From Actinomycetes bacterium (GTDB taxonomy: Bacteria > Actinomycetota > Actinomycetes > Actinomycetales > Microbacteriaceae): a DNA stretch of 17,393 nucleotides. The translations under genes were made by a program, and so were the position numbers. Below the pieces are notes generated by a model. It saw nothing but the letters and a program-made list of their open reading frames with translations, had not been told where the DNA came from and searched no databases. Shown in pieces: positions 1 to 7,612 of the stretch (the first letter of the stretch is position 1; the number at the start of each line of letters is the position of its first letter). The stretch covers positions 1 through 17,393 of the forward strand of contig JAEWJG010000028.1 in assembly GCA_023386675.1 (NCBI GenBank), given 5' to 3'.

Positions 1-200
1 CGTCCGGCGCGGCGCTCGGCGGTCTGACGATCGCCGCGGGCCTCGGCTACCTTTCGCCGATCGTGGTCGGCGCGATCCTCGCCGTCGCGGGCATCCTGCT
101 CGCCCTGCTGTCGTTCGGGATCGACCGCTCGCGCGAGCGCCGCGGCGTCGACACCGGCGTGGTCCACGCGCAGCGCCCCGACCCCGTCCCCGTCGACTAG
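1..200 (+). CDS. MFS transporter, C-terminal end only (partial)
   Basis: Only the last 65 residues are present; the 5' part lies left of the window. The reading frame (codons from position 3) ends at the TAG at 198-200. It shows a Gly/Ala-rich half-helix (GAALGGLTIAAGLGYL), then a hydrophobic helix of about 20 residues, then a basic Arg-rich patch (DRSRERR) and a polar tail ending PVPVD. This is the usual look of the last transmembrane helix and cytoplasmic tail of a 12-TM major facilitator exporter of the AraJ/DHA1 type. Substrate cannot be judged. It converges on the response regulator gene and shares the terminator at 204-262 with it. The MFS call is moderately sure; another polytopic transporter is possible. 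Confidence 0.65.
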   Translation, partial: SGAALGGLTIAAGLGYLSPIVVGAILAVAGILLALLSFGIDRSRERRGVDTGVVHAQRPDPVPVD

Positions 201-203
201 CCT

Positions 204-262
204 CCGAGCACAGGAAAAACGCTCCGATCCACGCGGATCCGGAGCGTTTTTCCTGTGCTCGG
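204..262. terminator. bidirectional intrinsic terminator
   Basis: A perfect 23-bp inverted repeat (204-226 paired with 240-262) closes on an inner ATCC/GGAT stem with an ACGC loop. The GC-rich inner stem is followed by TTTTT on both strands because an A5 and a T5 tract lie in opposite arms. It sits between the convergent MFS fragment and the response regulator, so it can stop transcription from either side. Confidence 0.9.
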
Positions 263-271
263 CGGCTGCCG

Positions 272-925
272 TCAGTCGTTCTGGAGGAGGATGCCGTCCT
301 GGATGGCGCGCTTGCGCAGGGCGACCTTGGTGCCCACGTCGTAGCCGGCCACGCGGTACTTCTCGCGGATGCGCTTGAGGTAGCTCTTCGCCGTCTCGTC
401 GGAGATGCCGAGCTGGAACGCGACCGCCTTCACCGGCTCGCCGGCGCCGTACAGCGCCATCACGCGGCGCTCCTGCGCCGAGAGCTTCGGCGCGCCGCCG
501 AGCTCTCCGGCGTTGAGCGCGAGGTCGAGCTCGGCCGAGATGAACGACTCGCCCTTGCGGGCCGCGCGGATCGCCTCGACGATCATCTCCGCGTCCTCGC
601 TCTTCACGAGGTACCCCATCGCGCCGGCGGCCAGCGCCTCGCGCACGACAGCCGGCTCCGAGTAGGTGCTCATGAGCACCGTCGCGACGCCGGTCGTCTT
701 CAGCGTCGACAGCTTGAGCGAGATCGGGATGTTGTCCTTGAGGTCCAGGTCGAGGAGGACCACATCCACCGGGAACTCGGGATGCGTGAGCAGCTCCGGC
801 CAGCTGGCCACCGCCGCCACCATCCGGATGTCGTCCGCGGCATTGCGGATCCACTCGGTGAGCGCTCCGAGGAGCATCTTGTGGTCATCGACGATCGCGA
901 TCCGAATCGGCGGCTGCTCACCCAT
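272..925 (-). CDS. NarL/FixJ-family response regulator
   Basis: This 217-residue DNA-binding response regulator is the output of the adjacent kinase genes. The receiver domain spans about residues 7-122: acidic pair D13-D14, predicted phospho-acceptor D59 in VVLLDLDL, conserved Ser/Thr S86-T87 and K108 in GYLVKS. A LuxR/GerE helix-turn-helix follows at about 148-205 (LSAQERRVMALYGAGEP then ISDETAKSYLKRI). All residues needed for phosphorylation are present, so it should be a normal phosphorylation-dependent regulator. It is the last gene of the leftward block, 35 nt after the kinase-like gene, and ends at the 204-262 terminator. An AAGG-type ribosome site lies about 7 nt before the ATG. Target genes cannot be read from the sequence; neighbouring loci are a first guess. 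Confidence 0.9.
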   Translation of the reverse strand: MGEQPPIRIAIVDDHKMLLGALTEWIRNAADDIRMVAAVASWPELLTHPEFPVDVVLLDLDLKDNIPISLKLSTLKTTGVATVLMSTYSEPAVVREALAAGAMGYLVKSEDAEMIVEAIRAARKGESFISAELDLALNAGELGGAPKLSAQERRVMALYGAGEPVKAVAFQLGISDETAKSYLKRIREKYRVAGYDVGTKVALRKRAIQDGILLQND

Positions 926-960
926 GTCGTGCCTTTCTCTGTCCCTGTCCTGCCGCTGGG

Positions 961-2178
961 TCAGCCCAGTTCGGCGGAAGTGTCGCGTACCGAGGTGACC
1001 TCGATCCGCAGGGCCGATCCGGAGTACGACTCCGCATAGCGCCCCACTTTACGGATAGCTTGCCATGCCGCGGGGTCTACCCCGTTTCGCGGCACACCGC
1101 TGGTCGTGATCACGATGAGCGTCGTCGCGCCCGGATTCGCCGTCTTCGGGTACGTCCCGACCGGCCGCGAGAGGTCGAGGGTGAGGGTGCGGGGCGCCCC
1201 GGCGCCGGTGCGCACCGGGTCGCTGATGAGCAGCCAGACCGCAGTGAGCAGGCCGTCGCGCTGGTCGCGGCTCAGCCACGCGGCCAGGCCGTCGGGGTCG
1301 GTCAGCGTGACCGACGGACCGAGCAGGGCCGACTCCGTCACCGCGTGGTACAGCCAGGTCTCCTTGCGGCCCTGGATGAGGTGGAGACGCAGCTCGGTCG
1401 CGATGCTGGCGGCGGCGTCCGCGGTGTCCTCGTCGAGCGGGAGCCGGGTGCGGCCGGTTGCGACGCCGTCGAGCAGGCGCTCGGCGGCGAGGTCGAGGCG
1501 GGCGAGCTCCTCGGAGGCCAGCATCCCGACCGCGTAGCCGGGGGAGACGACGGTGCTCTGCACCTGCACGAGGTCGAGTTCCAGCTGCACCAGGGTGCGA
1601 AGGCTCCGCACGATCTGCACGCCGACGAGCGGAGGCGCGACCGCGATCGCGACGGTGACGAGGCCGGGGCCCAGCAGCTGGAGGTCGGGCAGCGCCCGCC
1701 AGACGACCACGACCGCGAGGGAGATCCCGAGCACGGCGGTGGCGAGGACGATATCGCGGGCGGGACGGACGGGGGCGCACAGCAGCAGGGCGGGGCCGAC
1801 CGCGGCGGCGGCCGTCAGTGGGACGATCGCGCCGTCGAGGGGCCAGCTGCCGGCCACGTCGAGCGCGACTGCGCCGGCCCAGAGCGCCAGTGCGCCGAGG
1901 TAGAGGGGGAGCGGCAGCTGGTCCGGCAGGCGGAAGCGCAGCACCAGCGCGCCGGCCAGCGACACCCCGAGGAGCACCCAGGCGGCGACGGTGAAGCCCA
2001 GGAGCGAGTACTCGCCGATGTTGATCGCGAACAGGATGAGCAGGAACACGATCAGTGCGACCGTCGCCACGTTGAAGCCGAGGTCGAGCCGGGCGCGGCT
2101 GAGCGCGTCTCGTTCGTCCCCGGCGGCGCCCCGGGCGATCGGGCTGCGCGGGACGGTCCGTTCGTCGACCCTGGTCAC
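961..2178 (-). CDS. kinase-like membrane protein without catalytic motifs (putative pseudo-histidine kinase)
   Basis: A 405-residue protein with about six membrane segments (roughly 38-54, 58-80, 90-108, 116-135, 143-160, 168-187) and a cytoplasmic part from about 190. It lies between a true kinase and a response regulator and overlaps the kinase gene by 4 bp (GTGA), with a GGAGG site 7 nt before its GTG. The cytoplasmic part resembles the dimerisation/ATPase layout (helices at 220-285, an AVWLLISDPVRTG segment where the N-box should be, and RYAESYSGSALRIEVTSV at the end). However, no HD/HE phospho-acceptor box, no N-box Asn and no DxGxG loop are visible. It may be an accessory sensor or allosteric partner of the kinase encoded just upstream. 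That role is inferred from layout; the gene product itself is otherwise uncharacterised here. Confidence 0.75.
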   Translation of the reverse strand: MTRVDERTVPRSPIARGAAGDERDALSRARLDLGFNVATVALIVFLLILFAINIGEYSLLGFTVAAWVLLGVSLAGALVLRFRLPDQLPLPLYLGALALWAGAVALDVAGSWPLDGAIVPLTAAAAVGPALLLCAPVRPARDIVLATAVLGISLAVVVVWRALPDLQLLGPGLVTVAIAVAPPLVGVQIVRSLRTLVQLELDLVQVQSTVVSPGYAVGMLASEELARLDLAAERLLDGVATGRTRLPLDEDTADAAASIATELRLHLIQGRKETWLYHAVTESALLGPSVTLTDPDGLAAWLSRDQRDGLLTAVWLLISDPVRTGAGAPRTLTLDLSRPVGTYPKTANPGATTLIVITTSGVPRNGVDPAAWQAIRKVGRYAESYSGSALRIEVTSVRDTSAELG

Positions 2179-3341
2179 TTCGGAACCTCCAGCACCACGG
2201 TCGTCCCGCTGCCGGGCGACGAGAACAGGCGGGCGTTGCCGCCCACGTCGCGCAGGCGCGCGACGATCGACTCGGTGAAGCCGAGGCGCCCGGTGTCGAT
2301 GGTCGCCACGTCGAAGCCCTTGCCTGCGTCGGTGACCATCGCGCGCACGTTCGTCTCATCGTCGGTGATCGTGACGTGCGCCTCCTTGACCCCTGAGTGC
2401 CGGCGGACGTTCTCCAGGCACTCTCCGAGCGCCAGCAGGAACGCGTCGAGCACGTCCGACGGCAGCAGCACCTGCCCGGCGCCGTGCCAGTTGACCTCGA
2501 GGCCCATCCGGCGGAAGCGCTGCTTGACCGACTCCAGCGTGTTGCCGAGGGTGGACTCCTCCACCGGCTTCAGCTTGTAGTCGCCCGAGCGAGCGGGGTC
2601 GGGCGTGAAGCCGAGCCGGAGCTGCCGCAGCAGCGCCGCATCCTCGGCCGCCTGCTCGCGCAGCGCCCCGTGGCTGACTCCGACGCCGGAGTGGGCGAGC
2701 AGCGTGAGGGTCGCGAGGACGGTGTCGTGCAGCAGGCGGGCGCTCTGCCGGCGGCGCGCCTCCGTCTCGCTGGCCTGGCGCTCGACGCGATAGGCGCGGC
2801 TCATCGTCGAGATGCGCTTGAGCGTCCGGGGCACGGTGCGCGACAGCCAGATGCCCGTCGCGGTCAGTGCGATCCAGCCGGTGACGGTGAAGACGAGCGG
2901 TTCGATCAGGCGCGAGTGCGTCATCCCGAGCGTCACGCCCAGGGTCGCCAGCGTCGCCAGGGCCGAGATCACGAGCAGCAGCACGCGCGTCCGGGAGGTG
3001 ACGGCCAGCACGCACACGCAGGCCACGGCGGCGGCGCCGATCACGCCGACCGCGCTGATCGCCGACGGACCGAGCGGGCTCCCCGGGAGGAGGTGGATGA
3101 GGATGAGCGCGACGCCCGCGACCACGATCACCGGCATCCAGAGCATCAGGCGCAGCAGGGTCGCGAGCTGCCACTGCGCATACGCGAGGCAGGCGACGAG
3201 CACGAGGGACGCGAGGTACAGCGGCAGCGGGAGGGAGCCTGGGACGCTCAGGCAGATCAGCGCCGTCGCCGTCGCCGTGAGGCCGACCGTGCGGGCGGTC
3301 GAGGCGAGGAGACGATCACGCTCCTTCTGGATGCGCGACAT
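2175..3341 (-). CDS. sensor histidine kinase (NarL-type, HisKA_3/HATPase_c)
   Basis: Numbered from the ATG at 3341 (388 residues), this is an integral-membrane kinase with about six hydrophobic segments in residues 18-166 and no evident extracellular sensor domain. Next come a linker helix, a phospho-acceptor box with H205 in ARLLHDTVLATLTLL, and an ATPase domain with N-box N311 (GECLENVRRHS), the DAGKGF loop at 338-343, GRLGF at 351-355 and a terminal SGTTVVLEVP strand. It should phosphorylate the regulator at 272-925. The ATG at 3341 is preferred because AGGAG lies 10 nt upstream; a GTG at 3359 overlapping the metX stop would add six residues but lacks a ribosome site. It begins 14 nt after metX and overlaps the kinase-like gene, so metX, both sensor genes and the regulator may be co-transcribed. 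Confidence 0.92.
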   Translation of the reverse strand: MSRIQKERDRLLASTARTVGLTATATALICLSVPGSLPLPLYLASLVLVACLAYAQWQLATLLRLMLWMPVIVVAGVALILIHLLPGSPLGPSAISAVGVIGAAAVACVCVLAVTSRTRVLLLVISALATLATLGVTLGMTHSRLIEPLVFTVTGWIALTATGIWLSRTVPRTLKRISTMSRAYRVERQASETEARRRQSARLLHDTVLATLTLLAHSGVGVSHGALREQAAEDAALLRQLRLGFTPDPARSGDYKLKPVEESTLGNTLESVKQRFRRMGLEVNWHGAGQVLLPSDVLDAFLLALGECLENVRRHSGVKEAHVTITDDETNVRAMVTDAGKGFDVATIDTGRLGFTESIVARLRDVGGNARLFSSPGSGTTVVLEVPK

Positions 3342-3355
3342 GCCCCTCCATCTCC

Positions 3356-4564
3356 TCACACGGCGAACAGCCGCCGCAGCTGCGTGCTGACGGCGTCGTC
3401 CTCGATCAGGAACCCGTCGTGACCGAAGTCCGAGCGGATCACCACTGGAACTCTACCGTCCAGCGTATCCGGCACGTGGTAGGCGATCAGGTCCTGTCCC
3501 TCGACGGGGAACAGCCGGTCGCTGTCGATGCCGACGACCAGGGTCTTCGCGGTCACCCGCGAGAGGGCGGCGGCGAGTCCACCGCGGCCGCGGCCGACAT
3601 CGTGGGAGTTCATCGCCTCCACGAGCGTGATGTAGCTGTTGGCGTCGAAGCGGCGGACGAACTTGTTGCCGTGGAAGTCGAGGTACGACTCGACCGCGAA
3701 CCGGCCGCCCCCGCCGAGGGGACTGATCCCGCTCTGCCAGGCGCGCTCGAAACGCTCGTTGAGCTCGGAGGGGCTGCGGTAGTTGAGCAGCGCCATCCGG
3801 CGGGCGAGGGCGAGTCCCCGGTGCGGCCCGTCGCCGTCCTCTGCGTCGTAGTACTCGCCGCCGCGGAACAGCGGGTCGGTGCGCACCGCCTCGATCTGCA
3901 CGGAGTTGAGCGCGATCTGGTCGGCGGTCGAGAACGGGGGAGCGGCGATGACGGCCAGGCGCTCCACCCGGTCGGGGAAGGTGACGGCCCACTCCAGCGC
4001 CTGCATGCCTCCCATGGAACCGCCGACGACCGCGGCCCAGCGATCGAGGCCGAGGGCGTCGGCGAGCCGCGCCTGCGCGACGACCTGGTCCCGGATGGTG
4101 GTGAACGGGAAGCGGGCGCCCCACTCGGCGCCGTCGGGTGAGATGGAAGCCGGGCCGGTGGTGCCCTGGCAGCCGCCGAGCATGTTCGGGACGACGACGA
4201 ACCAGCGGTCGGTGTCGATCGCCTTGCCGGGCCCGATGATGCCCTGCCACCACCCGGCGGTGCGCTGGCCCGGTCCGGCCGGACCGAGCGCGTGGGCGTC
4301 CCCGGTGAGGGCGTGGAGGACGAGGACCGCGTTGTCGCGCTCCGCGGACAGCTCGCCCCACGTCTCGTACGCGATGCGCACGTACGGCAGGCTCTCGCCG
4401 CTCTCGAACGCGAAGGCCCCGATCCCGGCGAACTGCCGTCCGGCGACCGGGTCCGACTCCTTCCAGGCGCCGCTCGCGGGCGGCTTCCCGAGCAGCGTCC
4501 GCGCCTGGGCCTCCGTGATGAAACTCGACGGGGCCGTGTCGGCGGAGGTCGTCTGCCAGTCCAT
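3356..4564 (-). CDS. metX: homoserine O-acetyltransferase
   Basis: This enzyme transfers acetyl from acetyl-CoA to homoserine, making O-acetylhomoserine for methionine synthesis. It is an alpha/beta-hydrolase-fold protein with nucleophile S183 in GGSMGGMQALEW, a likely Asp at 349 in DSDRLFP and H382 in FGHDGFL. The NMLGGCQGTTGPAS segment is typical of MetX, and the 402-residue length fits the family. Some members use succinyl-CoA instead, which I cannot exclude by eye. The ATG at 4564 (MDWQTTS) is favoured over the ATG at 4591 (nine extra residues) because the upstream one has no evident ribosome site; an AAGAAT six nt before 4564 could be a degenerate -10 of a leaderless start. It lies downstream of metY in the same direction, with a strong hairpin between them, and is followed 14 nt later by the kinase gene. 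Confidence 0.95.
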   Translation of the reverse strand: MDWQTTSADTAPSSFITEAQARTLLGKPPASGAWKESDPVAGRQFAGIGAFAFESGESLPYVRIAYETWGELSAERDNAVLVLHALTGDAHALGPAGPGQRTAGWWQGIIGPGKAIDTDRWFVVVPNMLGGCQGTTGPASISPDGAEWGARFPFTTIRDQVVAQARLADALGLDRWAAVVGGSMGGMQALEWAVTFPDRVERLAVIAAPPFSTADQIALNSVQIEAVRTDPLFRGGEYYDAEDGDGPHRGLALARRMALLNYRSPSELNERFERAWQSGISPLGGGGRFAVESYLDFHGNKFVRRFDANSYITLVEAMNSHDVGRGRGGLAAALSRVTAKTLVVGIDSDRLFPVEGQDLIAYHVPDTLDGRVPVVIRSDFGHDGFLIEDDAVSTQLRRLFAV

Positions 4565-4619
4565 GCGTCCATTCTTCCCGAGCGCGCCCATCCCGCGCGC
4601 TCTGTTACGCCCTTCCGCG

Positions 4620-4673
4620 AGTACACGAAGAGTGCACGCAGAACCGGGGTTCCGCGTGCACTCTTCGTGTACT
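4620..4673. terminator. perfect 20-bp hairpin between metY and metX
   Basis: Positions 4620-4639 pair perfectly with 4654-4673 and the loop can form a further short GAAC/GTTC stem. It begins 11 nt past the metY stop. There is no T-run on either strand, so it is not a textbook intrinsic terminator; it could be a U-less actinobacterial terminator, a processing or stability element, or a partial attenuator between the two methionine genes. The structure is certain, the role is not. Confidence 0.55.
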
Positions 4674-4684
4674 GGACGGTGGGG

Positions 4685-6007
4685 CTACGCGCGCGCCGCC
4701 TCCGCGACGGAGCGGGCGGCGGCGAGGCCGGCCGACAGGTCGGCCTTGAGGTCGTCGACGTTCTCGAGGCCCACGGAGAGGCGCACGAGGCCCGGGGTGA
4801 CGCCGGCGGTCAGCTGCTGCTCAGGGGTGAGCTGCGAGTGCGTGGTCGAGGCCGGGTGGATGACGAGGCTGCGCACATCGCCGATGTTGGCGAGGTGACT
4901 GAACAGCTTCAGGCTGTCCACGAGAGCCGCGCCCGCGTCCACGCCGCCCTTGAGCTCGAACGACAGCACCGCGCCGACGCCCTTGGGGGCGTACTTGTTC
5001 GCGGCCGCGTACCAGGGGCTGGTGGGCAGGCCCGAGTAGTTCACCGAGGCCACGTCGGGGTGCGCCTCCAGGAACTCCGCGATCTCCTGCGCGTTCTGCG
5101 TGTGGCGCTCGACGCGCAGCGACAGGGTCTCGATGCCCTGGATGAGCTGCCACGCGCTCGCCGGGGCGATCGCCGCGCCGAGGTCGCGGAGCAGCTGCAC
5201 CCGCGCCTTGATGATGTAGGCGAGGCCGTCGCCGACCGCCGCGGTGTAGCTCGCGCCGTGGTACGACGGGTCCGGCTCGGTGAGGCCCGGGAACTTCTCT
5301 ACGTTCTTCGACCACTCGAACGTCCCGCCGTCGACGATCACGCCGCCGATGACCGTGCCGTGACCGCCGAGGAACTTGGTGGCCGAGTGGACGACGATGT
5401 CGGCGCCGTACTCGAACGGGCGGATGAGGTACGGGGTCGCGATCGTGTTGTCCACGATCAGCGGCACGCCGGCCTCGTGCGCGACGTCGGCGACGAGCGC
5501 GATGTCGAGGATGTTGATCTTCGGGTTGCCGATGGTCTCAGCGAAGAACAGCTTGGTGTTCGGGCGGACCGCGCGGCGCCACTCCTCGGCGTCGTCCTGG
5601 TTCTCGACGAACGTGGTCTCGATGCCGAGCTTCGCGAGCGTGTACTTGAACAGGTTGTACGTGCCGCCGTAGATGGAGCTGGAGGAGACGATGTGGTCCC
5701 CGGCCTGCGCGATGTTGAGCACGGCGAAGGTCTCGGCCGCCTGACCCGAGGCGACCAGCAGTGCGCCGGTGCCGCCCTCGAGGGCCGCGACGCGCTCCTC
5801 CACGACGGCCTGCGTCGGGTTCTGGATGCGCGTGTAGATGTTGCCGAACTCCGCCAGGGCGAACAGGTTCTTGGCGTGCTCGGCGTTGTTGAACACGTAG
5901 GACGTGGTCTGGTAGATCGGCGTCGCCCGGGCGTTGGTCACCGGGTCCGGCGCGGCTCCGGCGTGGATCTGCTTGGTTTCGAACTGCCAGTCGGCGGCGT
6001 CGGTCAT
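4685..6007 (-). CDS. metY: O-acetylhomoserine sulfhydrylase (aminocarboxypropyltransferase)
   Basis: A 440-residue PLP enzyme of the Cys/Met metabolism family, which replaces the acetyl group of O-acetylhomoserine with sulfide to give homocysteine; many homologues also have some cysteine synthase activity. Visible motifs are YTRIQNPT (58-65, phosphate-binding Tyr/Arg), SGQAAETF at 88-95, D186 in VDNT that contacts the pyridine nitrogen, and the PLP lysine K211 in HSATKFLGGHG. The 440-residue length is that of MetY; cystathionine gamma-synthases are nearer 380-400. With metX next to it, this forms the direct-sulfhydrylation route. A GAAGGAG site sits 8 nt before the ATG and a good promoter lies at 6049-6077. 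The leader is only about 35 nt, too short for a SAM riboswitch, and I see none. Confidence 0.95.
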   Translation of the reverse strand: MTDAADWQFETKQIHAGAAPDPVTNARATPIYQTTSYVFNNAEHAKNLFALAEFGNIYTRIQNPTQAVVEERVAALEGGTGALLVASGQAAETFAVLNIAQAGDHIVSSSSIYGGTYNLFKYTLAKLGIETTFVENQDDAEEWRRAVRPNTKLFFAETIGNPKINILDIALVADVAHEAGVPLIVDNTIATPYLIRPFEYGADIVVHSATKFLGGHGTVIGGVIVDGGTFEWSKNVEKFPGLTEPDPSYHGASYTAAVGDGLAYIIKARVQLLRDLGAAIAPASAWQLIQGIETLSLRVERHTQNAQEIAEFLEAHPDVASVNYSGLPTSPWYAAANKYAPKGVGAVLSFELKGGVDAGAALVDSLKLFSHLANIGDVRSLVIHPASTTHSQLTPEQQLTAGVTPGLVRLSVGLENVDDLKADLSAGLAAARSVAEAARA

Positions 6008-6048
6008 GGCGTGTCTCCTTCGGGTGCTTCGGGTGCGCGGTCCTCAGC

Positions 6049-6077
6049 AGGCTAGACGCGCCGCCGCGCACGGGCAA
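6049..6077 (-). promoter_or_regulatory. predicted metY promoter
   Basis: Reading leftward, TTGCCC (6077-6072) and TAGCCT (6054-6049) are separated by exactly 17 nt, as in housekeeping-sigma promoters. The predicted start near 6042 leaves a leader of about 35 nt carrying the ribosome site. The divergent dehydrogenase gene begins 31 nt beyond the -35 box, so both promoters share this about 100-bp gap. Confidence 0.6.
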
Positions 6078-6107
6078 CGGCGTCGAAACACGCCGTAACC
6101 CGGGAGA

Positions 6108-6890
6108 ATGGAGGCCATGAGCAGACGTGTGGTCGTGACGGGAGCGAGTTCGGGCATCGGGGCGGCGACGGTCCGCGCCCTCCGGGCGGAGGGCTGGGAC
6201 GTGGTGGCGGTCGCCCGCCGGGAGGACCGTCTCCGTGCGCTCGCCGCCGAGACCGGCTCCGGGTACGTCGTCGCCGACCTCACGAAGCAGGACGACGTGG
6301 ATGCGCTCCGCGACCACCTCGCAGCGACCGGCGGCCTCCACGCGCTGGTCAACAACGCCGGCGGCGCCCACGGTCTCGACTCGGTCGAGGCGTCGAGCGT
6401 CGACGACTGGGTGTGGATGTACGAGATCAACGTCATCGCCACCAAGCGCGTGATCTCCGCCCTGCTGCCGCTGCTGCGGCAAGGCGCCGCCGAGACGGGT
6501 CACGCCGACATCGCCGTGGTCACGTCCATCGCGGGTCTCACCGCCTACGTGGGCGGCGGCGGGTACAACGCCGCCAAGTTCGCCGAGCACGCGCTCACCG
6601 AGGTGCTCCGCCTCGAGCTGAACGGCGAGCCGATCCGCGTTGTCGAGGTCGCGCCGGGGATGGTCGCGACCGAGGAGTTCTCGCTCGTCCGCTTCGGCGG
6701 CGACCGGGCGAAGCGCGACGCGGTCTACGAGGACGTCCCCGAGCCGCTGTCCGCGGAGGACGTGGCCGAGACGATCGTGCACGCCCTCACGCTGCCCCGG
6801 CACGTGGACCTCGACCTGATCGTCGTCAAGCCGGTCGCGCAGGCCGCGCCGTACCGCCTCCACAAAGGCCCACTGGCCGTCAAGGACTGA
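6108..6890 (+). CDS. short-chain dehydrogenase/reductase (YdfG-like)
   Basis: This 260-residue classical SDR is predicted to be a cytosolic NAD(P)-dependent oxidoreductase. It carries the cofactor loop TGASSGIG at 11-18, an Arg-Arg pair after the second strand (AVARRED) that favours NADP, NNAG at 82-85, and the catalytic set N108, S140, Y153 and K157 (YNAAK). The overall pattern, with EVAPGMVATEEFSLVRFGGD after the active site, resembles YdfG-type 3-hydroxy acid/serine dehydrogenases, but the substrate is not certain. The start is ambiguous: ATG 6108 has TAACCC six nt upstream (near-match to the leaderless signal), whereas ATG 6117 has GGGAG at 10 nt spacing. Divergent from metY; the potassium channel gene follows after 20 nt and may be co-transcribed. 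Confidence 0.93.
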   Translation: MEAMSRRVVVTGASSGIGAATVRALRAEGWDVVAVARREDRLRALAAETGSGYVVADLTKQDDVDALRDHLAATGGLHALVNNAGGAHGLDSVEASSVDDWVWMYEINVIATKRVISALLPLLRQGAAETGHADIAVVTSIAGLTAYVGGGGYNAAKFAEHALTEVLRLELNGEPIRVVEVAPGMVATEEFSLVRFGGDRAKRDAVYEDVPEPLSAEDVAETIVHALTLPRHVDLDLIVVKPVAQAAPYRLHKGPLAVKD

Positions 6891-6910
6891 CGTGCGCTAG
6901 GAACGAGAGC

Positions 6911-7612
6911 ATGGCGGAGGAGGTCGAGGACCCACAGCGCGCGGCGTGGGAGCGGGTCACCAGCTGGCCCGCCCTGGGCGCGTCGTTCCTGTTCCTCCTC
7001 GCCTACTCCGTCGGCATCCTGTACGTCGGTCAGCCGACCTGGCTCACGGTGGCGCTCACCGCGGTCCTCATCGCCGTGTGGCTGTTCTTCATCCTGGACT
7101 TCGTCGTGCGGCTGCTGCTCTCGCATCGCAAGGCCCGCTTCGTCCGGCGGCATCCGGTCGCGCTGTTGTCGGTGATCCTCCCGCTCGCCCGTCCGTTCCT
7201 GCTGCTCACCGGCCTCGCACGGATCCGGGCGTTCCGCGGGAACACGCCCGCGCACCTCCGGCGGAGGGTCATCGTCTTCGCCGCGGCGTTCATCGTGATG
7301 TTCATCTACGTGATCTCGCTCGCCGAGCTGCACGTGGAGCGGTACGCCCACGGGTCGAACATCAAGACGTTCGGGGATGCGGTGTGGTGGGCCTGCGTGA
7401 CGATGGCGACTGTCGGGTACGGCGACTACTACCCGGTGACGCCGCAGGGGCGCATTCTGGCCGTCATCCTGATGATGGGCGGAATCGCGATCGTCGGAAC
7501 CGCGAGCGCCACCATCGTCAGCTACCTCAACGAGCGGACGCAGCACCTGCGGCGCCACGACGGTCCCGGTGGATCCCGGCGCGAGCAGGACGACGCCGGC
7601 GACCGCGGCTGA
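6911..7612 (+). CDS. potassium channel family protein
   Basis: This 233-residue membrane protein has a clear K+ selectivity filter, TVGYGD at 167-172, inside WWACVTMATVGYGDYYPVT. Hydrophobic segments lie near 22-40, 45-68, 81-103, 119-139 and 181-205; the last two flank the pore helix as the outer and inner pore helices. The front half resembles a reduced voltage-sensor domain: helices matching S1, S2 and one combined S3/S4-like segment with only scattered arginines (94, 104, 106, 109) instead of an Arg-every-third S4. There is no RCK/TrkA-N domain; the tail is about 25 charged residues. It would act as a tetramer passing K+ across the cytoplasmic membrane. The ATG at 6911 is preceded by AGGAACGAG and lies 20 nt after the dehydrogenase gene. 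Confidence 0.93.
   Translation: MAEEVEDPQRAAWERVTSWPALGASFLFLLAYSVGILYVGQPTWLTVALTAVLIAVWLFFILDFVVRLLLSHRKARFVRRHPVALLSVILPLARPFLLLTGLARIRAFRGNTPAHLRRRVIVFAAAFIVMFIYVISLAELHVERYAHGSNIKTFGDAVWWACVTMATVGYGDYYPVTPQGRILAVILMMGGIAIVGTASATIVSYLNERTQHLRRHDGPGGSRREQDDAGDRG

Noticed and set aside
1060..2580. 506-codon plus-strand ORF opposite the two sensor genes
   Set aside because: It is rich in Arg, Glu, Asp, Gly and Gln with no domain, and is antisense to well-supported genes. This is a codon-bias shadow common in high-GC DNA.
4292..6055. 587-codon plus-strand ORF opposite metX and metY
   Set aside because: It is antisense to two clear enzymes, has low-complexity Arg/Val/Asp/Glu composition and no ribosome site; a shadow.
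6008..6107. Possible SAM riboswitch upstream of metY
   Set aside because: The predicted leader is only about 35 nt and shows no riboswitch-like stems.
5538..6863. 441-codon minus-strand ORF spanning the metY/dehydrogenase gap
   Set aside because: It overlaps metY in another frame and lies antisense to the dehydrogenase; biased composition and no motif.
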